Positions 24,808 to 33,112 of a DNA stretch of 64,000 bases are shown here, one piece after another. Made by a program: the position numbers and the translations under genes. The notes under the pieces were generated by a model. That model saw only the letters and a list, made by a program, of their open reading frames with translations. It did not search any database and was not told the origin of the DNA. This DNA comes from Clostridia bacterium (lineage in GTDB: Bacteria; Bacillota; Clostridia; Christensenellales; Borkfalkiaceae), in the NCBI GenBank assembly GCA_017504165.1, contig JAFVRR010000010.1, positions 1 through 64,000 of the forward strand. The letters are read 5' to 3'. Each line of letters opens with the position of its first letter. Position 1 is the stretch's first letter.

Positions 24808-26271
24808 ATGGATAATCAAAAACAAACCAAATGGAAAACTTCCGACTATACTAGGGTATCGCTATTATTTTTCGGACAAGCAATTTTAATGATTGTATTA
24901 TTCGTTGGCGCATACGCCTTGGTTGATGAAAGGGAAAACTTATTGTCAATGTTTTTAGAAGATGCTACGCTACTTAGTAAGTGTATCTATATTTTCATTG
25001 CGGAAATACTTCTTTCATTCATTACGTTTATTTATTTTTATACCGATAAACGTGATTTTATTAAAAAAACTTCAAATATAATAATGATTTTCTTGGTAAT
25101 GGATATTTCTTTTATAGTATGTTTCTTGTTTGGAAATATCAACATTTACCTTCGCCCTTACGCGTTATGCGCGGTAATTTTATTATTTTTAGTTAACAAG
25201 CGTACTGCGATTTTCGTAAACTGTTTCTTCAGTATGTCAATGATGCTTTTCGACCTTTTCGTTAACTATTATTTAGAAACTAATTTCGAAGTGTACACGG
25301 CGCTATTACTCAACTTTATTTCAGGTACTTTAGCGGTGTTTATCGTAGACGAAGAAGGCTCTAGATTAAAAGTATTAGCGCAAGGCTTACTCGTTTCTAT
25401 TCCCGTAGTAGTAAGCGCCGTTTGTTTGGAGTTTACTTCGGGTGTGGAGGAACTTTGGAAAACTGCGTTATTTGCAGGCGCAAGCGGTCTTTTATCCCTT
25501 ATGATTTTAACGGTAATTTTGCCGTTTTTTGAATACGCGTTCGGAATTTTAACTAACTTTAGGTTAGGTGAAATTACAAACCATAAATCAAGGCTTATTA
25601 AAAGTTTAATCGAGCGCGCTCCGGGTACGTTTAACCACACTTTAATAGTTGCGTCGTTAGCGGAAGCGTGCAGTAACGCCATTAATTTAAACCCACTTCT
25701 TGCAAGAGCATGCGCGTATTATCACGATATCGGTAAAATTAGAAAAGCCGACTACTTTGCGGAAAACCAAGCGGGTTACAATCCGCACGATGAATTATCG
25801 CCCGAACTTTCAACGGATATTATAAGGGCGCACGCTAGAGACGGCGCGGATATTATTAGAAAATACCGCTACCCTGAAGTTTTAGCGGAAGCGGCAGAGC
25901 AACATCACGGCACTATGCCTATAAGGTTTTTCTACGCAAAGGCGTTAAAGTTTACCGACGGCGAACTTGATATTGAAGATTATAGTTATTACGGCCCAAA
26001 GCCAAAAACTAAAATCAACGCAATAATTATGATTTGCGACGCTTGCGAAGCAAAGGTAAGAACGGTTGGTAACCGCACGCACGAAAACGTAGATAAGGCG
26101 GTTAAAGAAATTATTGAAGAAAGAATGGATATGGACCAATTCTCTGATTGTGACATCACCTTTAGGGAACTTGACATTATTCGTAACGCTATAACTAACG
26201 CGCTTGCTGGCGTGTATCACGATAGGGTAAAATACCCTAAACTTAAAAAAGGTAAAAAAGATGCAAACTAA
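24808..26271 (+). CDS. 7TM-HD family phosphohydrolase (PgpH/YqfF-like), short form
   Basis: 487 residues. About seven hydrophobic segments (about 20-250) are followed by a cytoplasmic HD domain (about 280-470) with YYHDIGK, EQHHGTMP and a later Asp. PgpH proteins hydrolyse cyclic di-AMP. Canonical PgpH is ~700 residues because it carries a large extracytoplasmic 7TMR-HDED sensor before the membrane part; that sensor is missing here although the start is well supported by position. Catalytic residues appear intact. Confidence 0.88.
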   Translation: MDNQKQTKWKTSDYTRVSLLFFGQAILMIVLFVGAYALVDERENLLSMFLEDATLLSKCIYIFIAEILLSFITFIYFYTDKRDFIKKTSNIIMIFLVMDISFIVCFLFGNINIYLRPYALCAVILLFLVNKRTAIFVNCFFSMSMMLFDLFVNYYLETNFEVYTALLLNFISGTLAVFIVDEEGSRLKVLAQGLLVSIPVVVSAVCLEFTSGVEELWKTALFAGASGLLSLMILTVILPFFEYAFGILTNFRLGEITNHKSRLIKSLIERAPGTFNHTLIVASLAEACSNAINLNPLLARACAYYHDIGKIRKADYFAENQAGYNPHDELSPELSTDIIRAHARDGADIIRKYRYPEVLAEAAEQHHGTMPIRFFYAKALKFTDGELDIEDYSYYGPKPKTKINAIIMICDACEAKVRTVGNRTHENVDKAVKEIIEERMDMDQFSDCDITFRELDIIRNAITNALAGVYHDRVKYPKLKKGKKDAN

Positions 26272-26734
26272 TTTACTTTTATTTATAGAAAATTCCCCCG
26301 TCGACGTTAGCGGTTTAACTAAAGAAGTTTATAAAACTTTAAATCAAGTTGAAAACTTGTCGGCGGAAGTAGTTTTCGTCAGCGAAGAAGAGATAAAAGC
26401 GCTAAATAGCGAAAATAGGAATATCGACGCTATAACGGACGTTCTTTCCTTTCCAACTTTAGACGGGCATAGAGGAAGTATAATAAAAGCGGAAGACTAT
26501 CCGCTTGACGTCGAAGACGGCAGAGTGTTTTTAGGCTCTATCGCAGTGTGCGTAAAGCGCGCCAAAGAGCAAGCCGTAGAATACGGGCATAGCGAAGAAA
26601 GGGAAATCACTTATCTTATTTGTCACGGTTTACTTCATTTATTCGGTTACGACCATATGATAGAAAGCGACAAATTAGAAATGCGAAACTTAGAAGAAAC
26701 TATAATGAATAACATAGGAATAAAAAGACAATGA
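26261..26734 (+). CDS. ybeY: rRNA maturation endoribonuclease YbeY
   Basis: 157 residues. The zinc motif HGLLHLFGYDH (three His) is complete, and DVLSFP precedes it. YbeY acts in 16S rRNA 3' end maturation and ribosome quality control. It overlaps the preceding gene by 11 nt and era by 4 nt (ATGA). Confidence 0.96.
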   Translation: MQTNLLLFIENSPVDVSGLTKEVYKTLNQVENLSAEVVFVSEEEIKALNSENRNIDAITDVLSFPTLDGHRGSIIKAEDYPLDVEDGRVFLGSIAVCVKRAKEQAVEYGHSEEREITYLICHGLLHLFGYDHMIESDKLEMRNLEETIMNNIGIKRQ

Positions 26735-27624
26735 AAAGCGGAACGGTAGCAGTAGTAGGCAAGGCAAATGCAGGCAAGTCTACTTTATTAAACGTAATAG
26801 TTGGCGAAAAGGTGGCGATTGTTTCACCAAAGCCACAAACTACAAGGGATAGAATTTTAGGGGTATTAAATAACGAAAATTATCAAATAGTTTTTGAAGA
26901 TACCCCTGGTTTTTATAAATCTAAAACGGAATTATCTAGAAAAATGCAAAGAACGGCGAAGAGAACGGCTAAAGACGTTGACGTCGTTTTATTCGTTTTA
27001 GACGCGCACGAAGGTATAAAGGATGAAGATTTAGACGTTTTAAAATCAGTTGTGTCAAACGAAGTGCCAACCGTCGTTGCCCTTTCTAAAATCGATATTA
27101 TGCAAAAGGAAAATATCCCCGAGGCGCTTGTTAAAGTTGCGGAAATTAGTGGGGTTGACGAAATTATTCCAATCTCGTCAAGAAAATATAGAAACATTAA
27201 AGAACTTATCGATATAATTTTAAAATATTTACCTGAAGGCGAGCCTATTTTTAAAGAAGAAATAATTTCCGATAAGTCCGAAAAGTTTATGATTAGCGAA
27301 ATTATGCGTGAAAAAATTCTTCTTGAATTCGACAAGGAAATCCCGCACGGTATTGCGGTAATCGTTAATGAGTTTTACAAAAAGCCTAGCGGTACTTACG
27401 AGATTAATTTAGATATCGTTTGCGAAAAGCAAAACCATAAGTCGATACTTATCGGCAAGCAAGGACAAGCGATTAAAAGGGTAAGCCAATACGCAAGGGA
27501 ATCAATGGAAAAATTCTTAGGCGCAAAGGTGTTTTTAACTACCTACGTTAAAGTTAAAGAAAATTGGCGTGATAAAGAAAATTTACTTGCCGAATACGGA
27601 TACGGAGATATAGATAACGTTTAA
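26731..27624 (+). CDS. era: GTPase Era
   Basis: 297 residues. G1 GKANAGKST (10-18), G3 DTPG, G4 SKID, and a C-terminal KH domain with SILIGKQGQAIKRV. Era binds the 3' end of 16S rRNA during 30S assembly. Note A in the usual GRPNVGKS P-loop second position (KANAGKS); nucleotide-binding residues are preserved. Confidence 0.96.
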   Translation: MKSGTVAVVGKANAGKSTLLNVIVGEKVAIVSPKPQTTRDRILGVLNNENYQIVFEDTPGFYKSKTELSRKMQRTAKRTAKDVDVVLFVLDAHEGIKDEDLDVLKSVVSNEVPTVVALSKIDIMQKENIPEALVKVAEISGVDEIIPISSRKYRNIKELIDIILKYLPEGEPIFKEEIISDKSEKFMISEIMREKILLEFDKEIPHGIAVIVNEFYKKPSGTYEINLDIVCEKQNHKSILIGKQGQAIKRVSQYARESMEKFLGAKVFLTTYVKVKENWRDKENLLAEYGYGDIDNV

Positions 27625-27626
27625 TT

Positions 27627-28298
27627 ATGAGAATGCGCAGAAAGAAAAACCTAGAAACTAGGTTTGAAAAATGTAAATGGATAGTACTTTCTAAGTCTAC
27701 AAACATCTATCGTTTACCCGAAAGCGAAAGATACGACGTTCAAGATTTAGTTAAACTTTTTTCTAATAATAACCCCGTTGAACTAGAAATTGGTTGCGGT
27801 TGCGGTAATTTTATAGTAGAAAAAGCCAAAAGAAATAGTAATATTAACTATATTGGTGTAGAACTTATAGATAACGTTATAATTACCGCCGGCGAAAAGG
27901 CGGAAAGCGAAAGCCTTGAAAACGTGCGTTTTTTCAATTGCGGAGCGGAAATTTTACAGTATTTACTTCCTAAAAATTCCATATCGAATATCTACTTAAA
28001 CTTTTCTTGCCCGTATCCTAAAAAACAGTACGAAAACCATAGGTTAACTTATAAGTACTTTTTAGAAATTTATAAGTTCTTATTAAAAAAAGGTGGTAAA
28101 ATTTATCAAAAAACGGATAACGACGCCTTTTTTGAATACTCTTATAATTCATTTATAGAAAATGGTTTTATAATAGAAAATTACACCACCGATTTATATA
28201 GTAATTTACCAAGCGATAATATAGCAACCGAATATGAAGAAAAATTTGTAAGTTTAGGCAAAAACATTAACAGTTTAGTTGCCAAACAAGAGGAATAA
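27627..28298 (+). CDS. trmB: tRNA (guanine-N7-)-methyltransferase
   Basis: 223 residues. N-terminal RMRRKKNLETRFEK, the SAM site VELEIGCGCGNF and the TrmB-specific region before ENHRLTYKYFLE identify it. It methylates G46 in the tRNA variable loop. The family's catalytic/tRNA motif SDPWPK reads SCPYPK here (Asp to Cys, Trp to Tyr), an unusual change. It is in line with era, 2 nt apart. Confidence 0.9.
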   Translation: MRMRRKKNLETRFEKCKWIVLSKSTNIYRLPESERYDVQDLVKLFSNNNPVELEIGCGCGNFIVEKAKRNSNINYIGVELIDNVIITAGEKAESESLENVRFFNCGAEILQYLLPKNSISNIYLNFSCPYPKKQYENHRLTYKYFLEIYKFLLKKGGKIYQKTDNDAFFEYSYNSFIENGFIIENYTTDLYSNLPSDNIATEYEEKFVSLGKNINSLVAKQEE

Positions 28299-28300
28299 TT

Positions 28301-29158
28301 ATGGAAATAAAAACGATAGATTTATATGAATATTTTAATATAGAAAGACCAGAAAATGCAAACGGCTATTTAACAGCGTATATTTTAGATGTAAGCGAAA
28401 GGGTTAATTTAAATAGAAAATTCCCGTCAATTTTAATTCTTCCAGGTGGCGCTTATAGTGGGGTAAGTTTTAGGGAAAGCGAAGGCGTTGCTTTAAAATA
28501 CTTACAAAAAGGATATAACGCTTTCGTTTTAAAATATTCCGTTTCACCTTGTAGATTTCCAACCGCATTTCAAGAAGCGTCTATGGCAATGGCATACATT
28601 AGGGAAAACGCTGAAGAACTTCACGTTAACAAAGATTGCGTTTGCGCAATAGGTTTTTCGGCGGGTGGACACTTGCTTGGCTGTATTACTACTATGTATA
28701 ATAGAAGTGAACTTGACTTTTTAGGCGATAGAAAATCTTTTGTAAAACCTGATGCGTCGCTTTTTATTTATCCTGTAATTTCAGGAACGTATAAAGCGCA
28801 TAGCAGTTCTTTTATAAGATTGCTTGGAGAGGACGTAAGCGTAGAAAAACTTGAAGAGTTTTCTATTGATAAAAACGTAGACGAAAACAGTCCGCCTGCG
28901 TTTATTGTGTCAACTTTTGGCGATCAGAGCGTGTCTTGTACACACAGTTTGCTTTTAGCAAGCGCTTACGCAAAACACGGCGTACCGTTCTCTTTACATA
29001 TTTTTGAAAAGGGGGTACACGGATTATCAATTTGCGAAAAGACTGTGTACGAAGATAAATTGTTTGAAGAAATTATAGCAACTACTTCAACAGACTTCCC
29101 TAAATGGGTAGACCTATCACTAAATTGGCTTTCTGATAGGGGCTTTAAAATTATATAA
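28301..29158 (+). CDS. Alpha/beta hydrolase, acetyl-esterase-like
   Basis: 285 residues. LPGGAYSGVS (oxyanion HGG-like loop), nucleophile Ser in GFSAGGHLLG, late Asp region STFGDQSV and catalytic His in KGVHGLS. This matches short carbohydrate/acetylxylan esterase-type hydrolases without signal peptide. It lies 2 nt after trmB, so it may be co-transcribed. Substrate unknown. Confidence 0.85.
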   Translation: MEIKTIDLYEYFNIERPENANGYLTAYILDVSERVNLNRKFPSILILPGGAYSGVSFRESEGVALKYLQKGYNAFVLKYSVSPCRFPTAFQEASMAMAYIRENAEELHVNKDCVCAIGFSAGGHLLGCITTMYNRSELDFLGDRKSFVKPDASLFIYPVISGTYKAHSSSFIRLLGEDVSVEKLEEFSIDKNVDENSPPAFIVSTFGDQSVSCTHSLLLASAYAKHGVPFSLHIFEKGVHGLSICEKTVYEDKLFEEIIATTSTDFPKWVDLSLNWLSDRGFKII

Positions 29159-29196
29159 GGCTGGCTCTTCCGCAAAACTTGTTTATTGTAAAGGCA

Positions 29197-29285
29197 GTGA
29201 AATACTTCGCAATAGCACCTTTAACCACTTGACAATACGGCAAGTATTGCCTGCGTACTTAAAAATACTCTTGCTCGCATTTGCC
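29197..29285. repeat. Diverged copy of the GTGAAATACTTCGCAA repeat
   Basis: Shares GTGAAATACTTCGCAA, CGGCAAGTAT and CTTGCTCGCATTTG, in the same order, with 12026-12115. Confidence 0.65.
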
Positions 29286-29374
29286 ACCCTTTATTAAATA
29301 AACCGTTTTGTTTCATCGCCATAATATAGGAAAGAAATTAACTATAAAGATGAATTCAATTAAAATTCGTAAAG

Positions 29375-29457
29375 GTGGACGTGGCGGAACTGGCAGACGC
29401 TCAGGCCTCAGAAACCTGTGGGCAACCGTGTGAGTTCAAATCTCATCGTCCGCACCA
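29375..29457 (+). tRNA. tRNA-Leu (anticodon CAG)
   Basis: 83 nt with encoded CCA (29455-29457). Acceptor arms GTGGACG/CGTCCGC pair with one G-T. The D-arm TGGCGGAACTGGCAGACGC and long variable arm are typical of tRNA-Leu. The anticodon loop CTCAGAA gives anticodon CAG, with a C-A mismatch closing the loop. T-arm TTCAAAT. A terminator follows at once. Confidence 0.93.
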
Positions 29458-29458
29458 G

Positions 29459-29497
29459 AAAAAGACTCAGGATTGGATACAATTCTGAGTCTTTTTC
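29459..29497 (+). terminator. Terminator of tRNA-Leu
   Basis: AAAAAGACTCAGGATT pairs with AATTCTGAGTCTTTTT around a 6-nt loop (one G-T). Confidence 0.9.
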
Positions 29498-29501
29498 AGT
29501 T

Positions 29502-29667
29502 AAATCCGCCTGTGTCGGAATAAATCCACTTCATGGATGAAATCGCTACGCGATGAAATCTTGCTTCGCAAGGTTAAGGGAGGCGGATTTGATTTCATCT
29601 GAGGCGAAACGCCGAAGATTTCATCCAAGCATCGCGAGGATTTCATCGTGCAACGCACGATTTCATT
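29502..29667. repeat. Array of GATGAAATC/GATTTCATC units with mini-hairpins
   Basis: The 9-mer GATGAAATC occurs at 29536 and 29552, and its complement GATTTCATC at 29591, 29617 and 29639, with GATTTCATT at 29659. Units are separated by 7-17-nt GC-rich pieces, most of them small hairpins (CTTGC-TTC-GCAAG; GGCG-AAA-CGCC; GTGC-AAC-GCAC). The first half is also bounded by a perfect 10-bp inverted repeat AAATCCGCCT (29502-29511)/AGGCGGATTT (29581-29590). The array ends 49 nt before the four-helix-bundle gene. Confidence 0.85.
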
Positions 29668-29668
29668 A

Positions 29669-29697
29669 TTGTTTTTATTTAGGATTTGTGCTATACT
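29669..29697 (+). promoter_or_regulatory. Promoter of the four-helix-bundle gene
   Basis: TTGTTT (29669-29674), 17 bp, TATACT (29692-29697), immediately after the repeat array. Confidence 0.6.
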
Positions 29698-29715
29698 TAA
29701 TTTGAGGTGATTATT

Positions 29716-30066
29716 ATGGCAGAAAATAAACTTGCAGACTTATCTATGGATTTTGCTGTCAGCATTTTAAGAGTGACTGACGGCATTAAGGGGCATTATT
29801 CTCTTATAAATCAGTTGGAGCGTAGCGCTACCTCGATTGGTGCTAATATTTGTGAAGCAAAATATGCTCACAGCAAGGCGGATTTTATATCCAAGCTTCA
29901 AATCGCATTAAAAGAATGCTATGAAACTGAATATTGGCTTGAACTTATGCAAAAATCCGAAATTTTCACTGGTGATGTTGTGAAAGCACTTTTACACGAT
30001 TGTGGTGCTATCAGAAGAATGTTGATTTCATCAATTAACACTACTAAATCTAATATGGAGAATTAA
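29716..30066 (+). CDS. Four-helix-bundle protein (S23 / Avd-like family)
   Basis: 116 residues from ATG 29716 (GAGGTG 6 nt upstream; a GTG at 29707 is part of that ribosome site). LINQLERSATSIGANICEA, then a KADFISKLQIALKECYETEYWLELM helix region, is the signature of the TIGR02436-type family, first seen in 23S rRNA intervening sequences and related to the bAvd accessory protein of diversity-generating retroelements. Function is unknown; a nucleic-acid-binding role is suspected. It is associated here with the palindromic array upstream. Confidence 0.9.
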   Translation: MAENKLADLSMDFAVSILRVTDGIKGHYSLINQLERSATSIGANICEAKYAHSKADFISKLQIALKECYETEYWLELMQKSEIFTGDVVKALLHDCGAIRRMLISSINTTKSNMEN

Positions 30067-30068
30067 TT

Positions 30069-30512
30069 ATGAAGTTAAGAATATTAGAATTTTTGAATAA
30101 TATTCAAGAACATAACGGCGTTTCTATATCCGCAGATCTTTTCTGTACTTGTGGAAACAATAAATTTGTCTTTTCGCATACGGGAAAGCAAACAAAAGGA
30201 ATACTTGCCCCCTATATTATCAAGAAAAACAAACAGTTAATACTTCAAGCAAAATGTACGTGTTGTGAAAAAAACATAGAGGTGTATAATTCAACGATTG
30301 ATGGTTCAAAACCTAAGACCATAGAACAATCAATTGATTTTTTGCCTTTTATCATTCCTAAAACATCTGCAGATAAATTTAAAGTGATTATTAAGTATAA
30401 CTATTGGCCTGAAAATTTAAAATCAAATGGTCTGTATTCGAATTATTTTGAAGATTGTTTTATTTACATAGTCGAGAATGGTAAAGAAACAAAAGCTTTA
30501 ATTGAAGAATAG
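30069..30512 (+). CDS. Unrecognised protein with Cys pairs (zinc-ribbon-like)
   Basis: 147 residues, 2 nt after the four-helix-bundle gene, so probably co-transcribed. FCTCGNNKF (about 26-34) and KCTCCEKN (about 61-68) supply two Cys pairs suitable for one zinc. The rest is beta/alpha without recognisable motif. It may have been acquired together with its neighbour. Confidence 0.7.
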   Translation: MKLRILEFLNNIQEHNGVSISADLFCTCGNNKFVFSHTGKQTKGILAPYIIKKNKQLILQAKCTCCEKNIEVYNSTIDGSKPKTIEQSIDFLPFIIPKTSADKFKVIIKYNYWPENLKSNGLYSNYFEDCFIYIVENGKETKALIEE

Positions 30513-30829
30513 TTTGATCTAATCGTTAAATTTAAACCCATTTTTTTGCAAAATGAACCCATTAGGATTTTGTATCCTTTTCATCAATTACTCACAAAAA
30601 ACAGTCACCTATTGTGGCTGTTTTTTTGGTATAGAATAGTTTATTTTGAACTCACACGGTAAAAAGGGCTCCCGAAAATATTTTGCTTTTCAAATATTAA
30701 AATGCGTGTTTTTTACAAATAAATGGTTAATTATTACATTTTAAAAAATGTATAATAGTGCTATACTAAATTTACAAAATAATATTTTGCTAGTTTTAGC
30801 GAAGATAAAAATATTATAAGAGGTATAAA
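30513..30829. other. Intergenic region with terminator and promoter
   Basis: 317 bases. It holds a terminator (30601-30627) and a weak promoter for the next gene: TTAATT (30727-30732), 18 bp, TATAAT (30751-30756). The inverted repeat ACATTTT/AAAATGT (30736-30751) lies between the promoter boxes and could be an operator. Nothing coding was seen. Confidence 0.55.
30601..30627 (+). terminator. Terminator
   Basis: Stem ACAGTCAC/GTGGCTGT (one G-T) followed by T7, after the zinc-ribbon-like gene. Confidence 0.8.
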
Positions 30830-32839
30830 ATGCAAGACAAAAAATACATAATTAGACAAGGTGTAAAAGAAGATTTTTATATGATGAACCAAACGGGCGT
30901 TAAACAAGTTATTATTAACGAACCTAACCACAACGCGTGTTGGGATGCAAATTTAAGTAAAGACGGTATTCTTTACTTTAGCGTATGTTCAGAACATACT
31001 CATCACGAATTTGCCAAACTTTACAAATATGAGTTTGATAAAAACCAAGCAACCGAATGTTTCTACACAAGAGATTTCTTATTAAAATCTGATAGATATT
31101 TAAGGGATAGTAAGTTCCACACGTCAATCAACTTTAAGCCTGACGGAAAACTTATTATGGTAACGCACAGTACCGACAAGTCGCCTTGCCACCCTGCATG
31201 GCTCCCATGTTCTTTCGTATCTAACCCTTGGGAAGGTTTCCCAGGTGGCGAACTTATGGAATACGACCCAAAGACGGGCAAAGTAGAATTATTTGGTATT
31301 CCTGCCCCACGTGAATCTATCTACGGTGCGGTATATTCTCCTAAAGACGATGCATATTATATGCTCGGTTGGATTCGTGGTCACTTATACCGTTTCGACT
31401 GTAAAACGCGTAAATCTAAAGACCTTGGTCAAGCGAGTGAATATCGTTCATACCGTATCGTTTTAGGCCCAGACCAAAACTTATACTTCTCTACGAAAAG
31501 CGGTCATATGATGCGCTACAACGTAGACCTTCAAAAGATTGAAGACTTAGGCGTAAGAATTCCTTGCGACAAAACTCATAAAGGCAAAGTTCAACCATTT
31601 ACTTATATGGGTCCATGCGTAACCGGTCCTGACGGTAGACTTTATACGACGGGCAACTATACAAGTTTACTTAGTGCGTACGATATCAAAACGGGTAAAA
31701 TGGAAGTCGTTGGCGACCTTGTTCCAGCGGATGATTTTACCGACCTTGACGACCAACACACTTTCGTTGCGGGTATGGACTTTGATAAAGACGGCGTTTT
31801 ATGGTATTCTACAATGTCGTTTAGGGCAATGGAAGACGAACACTTTAAAGTTCCTGCAGGCTTCTTTAGATGGGATTTCTTAAGGGGTAAAAAACCAGAA
31901 TATTTAGGTATTTTCGGTACTGCAACCCGCGTTCAAACTTATACCGATAGTTTAATGATTGATAAAGAGCGTGATATTTTATACTCTGCATCTACTAACC
32001 ACTCTTACGGCTCGCCTGATATTATTGCGGTTGACCTTAAAAAGTACCGTGAAAATATGTACGAAAAGGGCGAAATTTGCCGTGATATGCTCGTTTATGC
32101 TCCAGGCCATGAAGAATTCCACCCATTTGCAGAGCATTGGCAAGATATTAAAATTAAAATTGCTAAATACGCCGCAAACGTTAAGGCTAAACACATTAGC
32201 CCTGTAAGACTTTGGGATAAATTCTCTCAAACTAACATTTTAAATGCAAAAGTTAAAGGTATAGCCTTTGTTGACGATAATACCGTTGAAGGTATTTGTG
32301 GCGATACTGAAAACTATCTCTTTACTATTAAAGACGGTAAGTTTGATAGCGTAAAACTTGCAACCGACGCTGACGTTAATAGAATTATTAAAACAAAACC
32401 TGAAAACGTAGAAAATTTACCTTGCTATCCTGGTAGACCATGGCGCGCTAACGTAACGTGCGAGTGCGAATGGTTAGACGGCTCTAAAATCGTTGGTACC
32501 GAAGACGGTTTCATTGCTAAAATTAGAAAAGACGGAACTATTTACTCTATCGGCCCTGCAATTTGTCAAGGTCCTGTAAGAGATATTTGTGCCGACGTTA
32601 AAACGGGCGTTTGCTACGGTGTTGGCGGTGACGTAGAAGATATGGGTAACGTGTTCAAATACACCGAAGAAAAAGGTCTTGAATACTTAGGCTTTATGTG
32701 TTGCGACGTTGCCGATAACGACGTTGGCGTTTGCGCAAACTTCGTACTCTCTTCAATTGCAATTTCTCCAAACGGCAAGAAATTAGCGGTTGGCGCTATG
32801 GATAGGCTTGCTTGTGCGTACGTTTTAGATATGGATTAA
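30830..32839 (+). CDS. Large cytoplasmic beta-propeller protein of unknown function
   Basis: 669 residues, no signal peptide or membrane segment. Repeating blade-like units (for example KDGILYFSV, YDPKTGKVELF, LGPDQNLYFST, DPDGRLYTTGN-like, FDKDGVLWYST) point to one or two WD/SMP-30/PQQ-type propellers. Conserved-looking Trp/His-rich segments (CHPAWLPC, EHTHHEF) could form an active site. No family was recognised. The stop codon lies inside the terminal repeat of a small intergenic element (32836-32961). Confidence 0.75.
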   Translation: MQDKKYIIRQGVKEDFYMMNQTGVKQVIINEPNHNACWDANLSKDGILYFSVCSEHTHHEFAKLYKYEFDKNQATECFYTRDFLLKSDRYLRDSKFHTSINFKPDGKLIMVTHSTDKSPCHPAWLPCSFVSNPWEGFPGGELMEYDPKTGKVELFGIPAPRESIYGAVYSPKDDAYYMLGWIRGHLYRFDCKTRKSKDLGQASEYRSYRIVLGPDQNLYFSTKSGHMMRYNVDLQKIEDLGVRIPCDKTHKGKVQPFTYMGPCVTGPDGRLYTTGNYTSLLSAYDIKTGKMEVVGDLVPADDFTDLDDQHTFVAGMDFDKDGVLWYSTMSFRAMEDEHFKVPAGFFRWDFLRGKKPEYLGIFGTATRVQTYTDSLMIDKERDILYSASTNHSYGSPDIIAVDLKKYRENMYEKGEICRDMLVYAPGHEEFHPFAEHWQDIKIKIAKYAANVKAKHISPVRLWDKFSQTNILNAKVKGIAFVDDNTVEGICGDTENYLFTIKDGKFDSVKLATDADVNRIIKTKPENVENLPCYPGRPWRANVTCECEWLDGSKIVGTEDGFIAKIRKDGTIYSIGPAICQGPVRDICADVKTGVCYGVGGDVEDMGNVFKYTEEKGLEYLGFMCCDVADNDVGVCANFVLSSIAISPNGKKLAVGAMDRLACAYVLDMD

Positions 32840-32961
32840 AGCCCTATTTGCGTCGCATTTCGTCGTTAACTGCTTTGGTTTTGGACTTCAACAACCAAAA
32901 AGGTTAGTTTCACCCCAAAACCGTCGCGAGCCTAGAAATGCTAGCAACTAGTGCTTTAAAT
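32836..32961. repeat. Small TIR-bounded intergenic element, copy 1
   Basis: About 126 bp, beginning TTAAAGCCCTATTTG and ending CTAGTGCTTTAAAT, i.e. AT-rich inverted ends. Internal blocks TTAACTGCTT, GACTTCAACAACC, AAGGTTAGTTTCA, CGCGAGCCT and CTAGCAACTAG recur in the other copies (38060, 38877, 61170). Confidence 0.8.
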
Positions 32962-32972
32962 AATCATTTAAA

Positions 32973-33062
32973 AGGCCCCTTTGTGGAAAGGGGGCTCCGC
33001 AAAGCGGTGGGGGATTGTCATTCTGAGTGTCGACCAGTAGCGACGGACAATCGAAGAATCTT
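32973..33062. repeat. Two further intergenic repeats in tandem
   Basis: 32973-33017 (GGCCCCTTTGTG ... GGGGGCTCCGC ... GCGGTGGGGGATTG) and 33017-33062 (GTCATTCTGAG ... CGAAGAATCT) each recur at 61526-61570 and 61584-61627. They are short folded repeats (CCCCTTT/AAAGGGG; CTCCGC/GCGG). Confidence 0.8.
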
Positions 33063-33080
33063 ATTAATACATCAATACAA

Positions 33081-33112
33081 AAAACTGCGAATCTAATTCG
33101 CAGTTTTTTATT
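33081..33112 (-). terminator. Terminator of the PlsC/CrtO cluster
   Basis: A 12-bp stem AAAACTGCGAAT/ATTCGCAGTTTT with CTA loop, flanked by A's and T's; it follows the - strand gene ending at 33108. Confidence 0.85.

Noticed and set aside
29502-29667. CRISPR array
   Set aside because: Repeats are only 9 bp, occur in both orientations and have 7-17-nt hairpin spacers; no cas genes.
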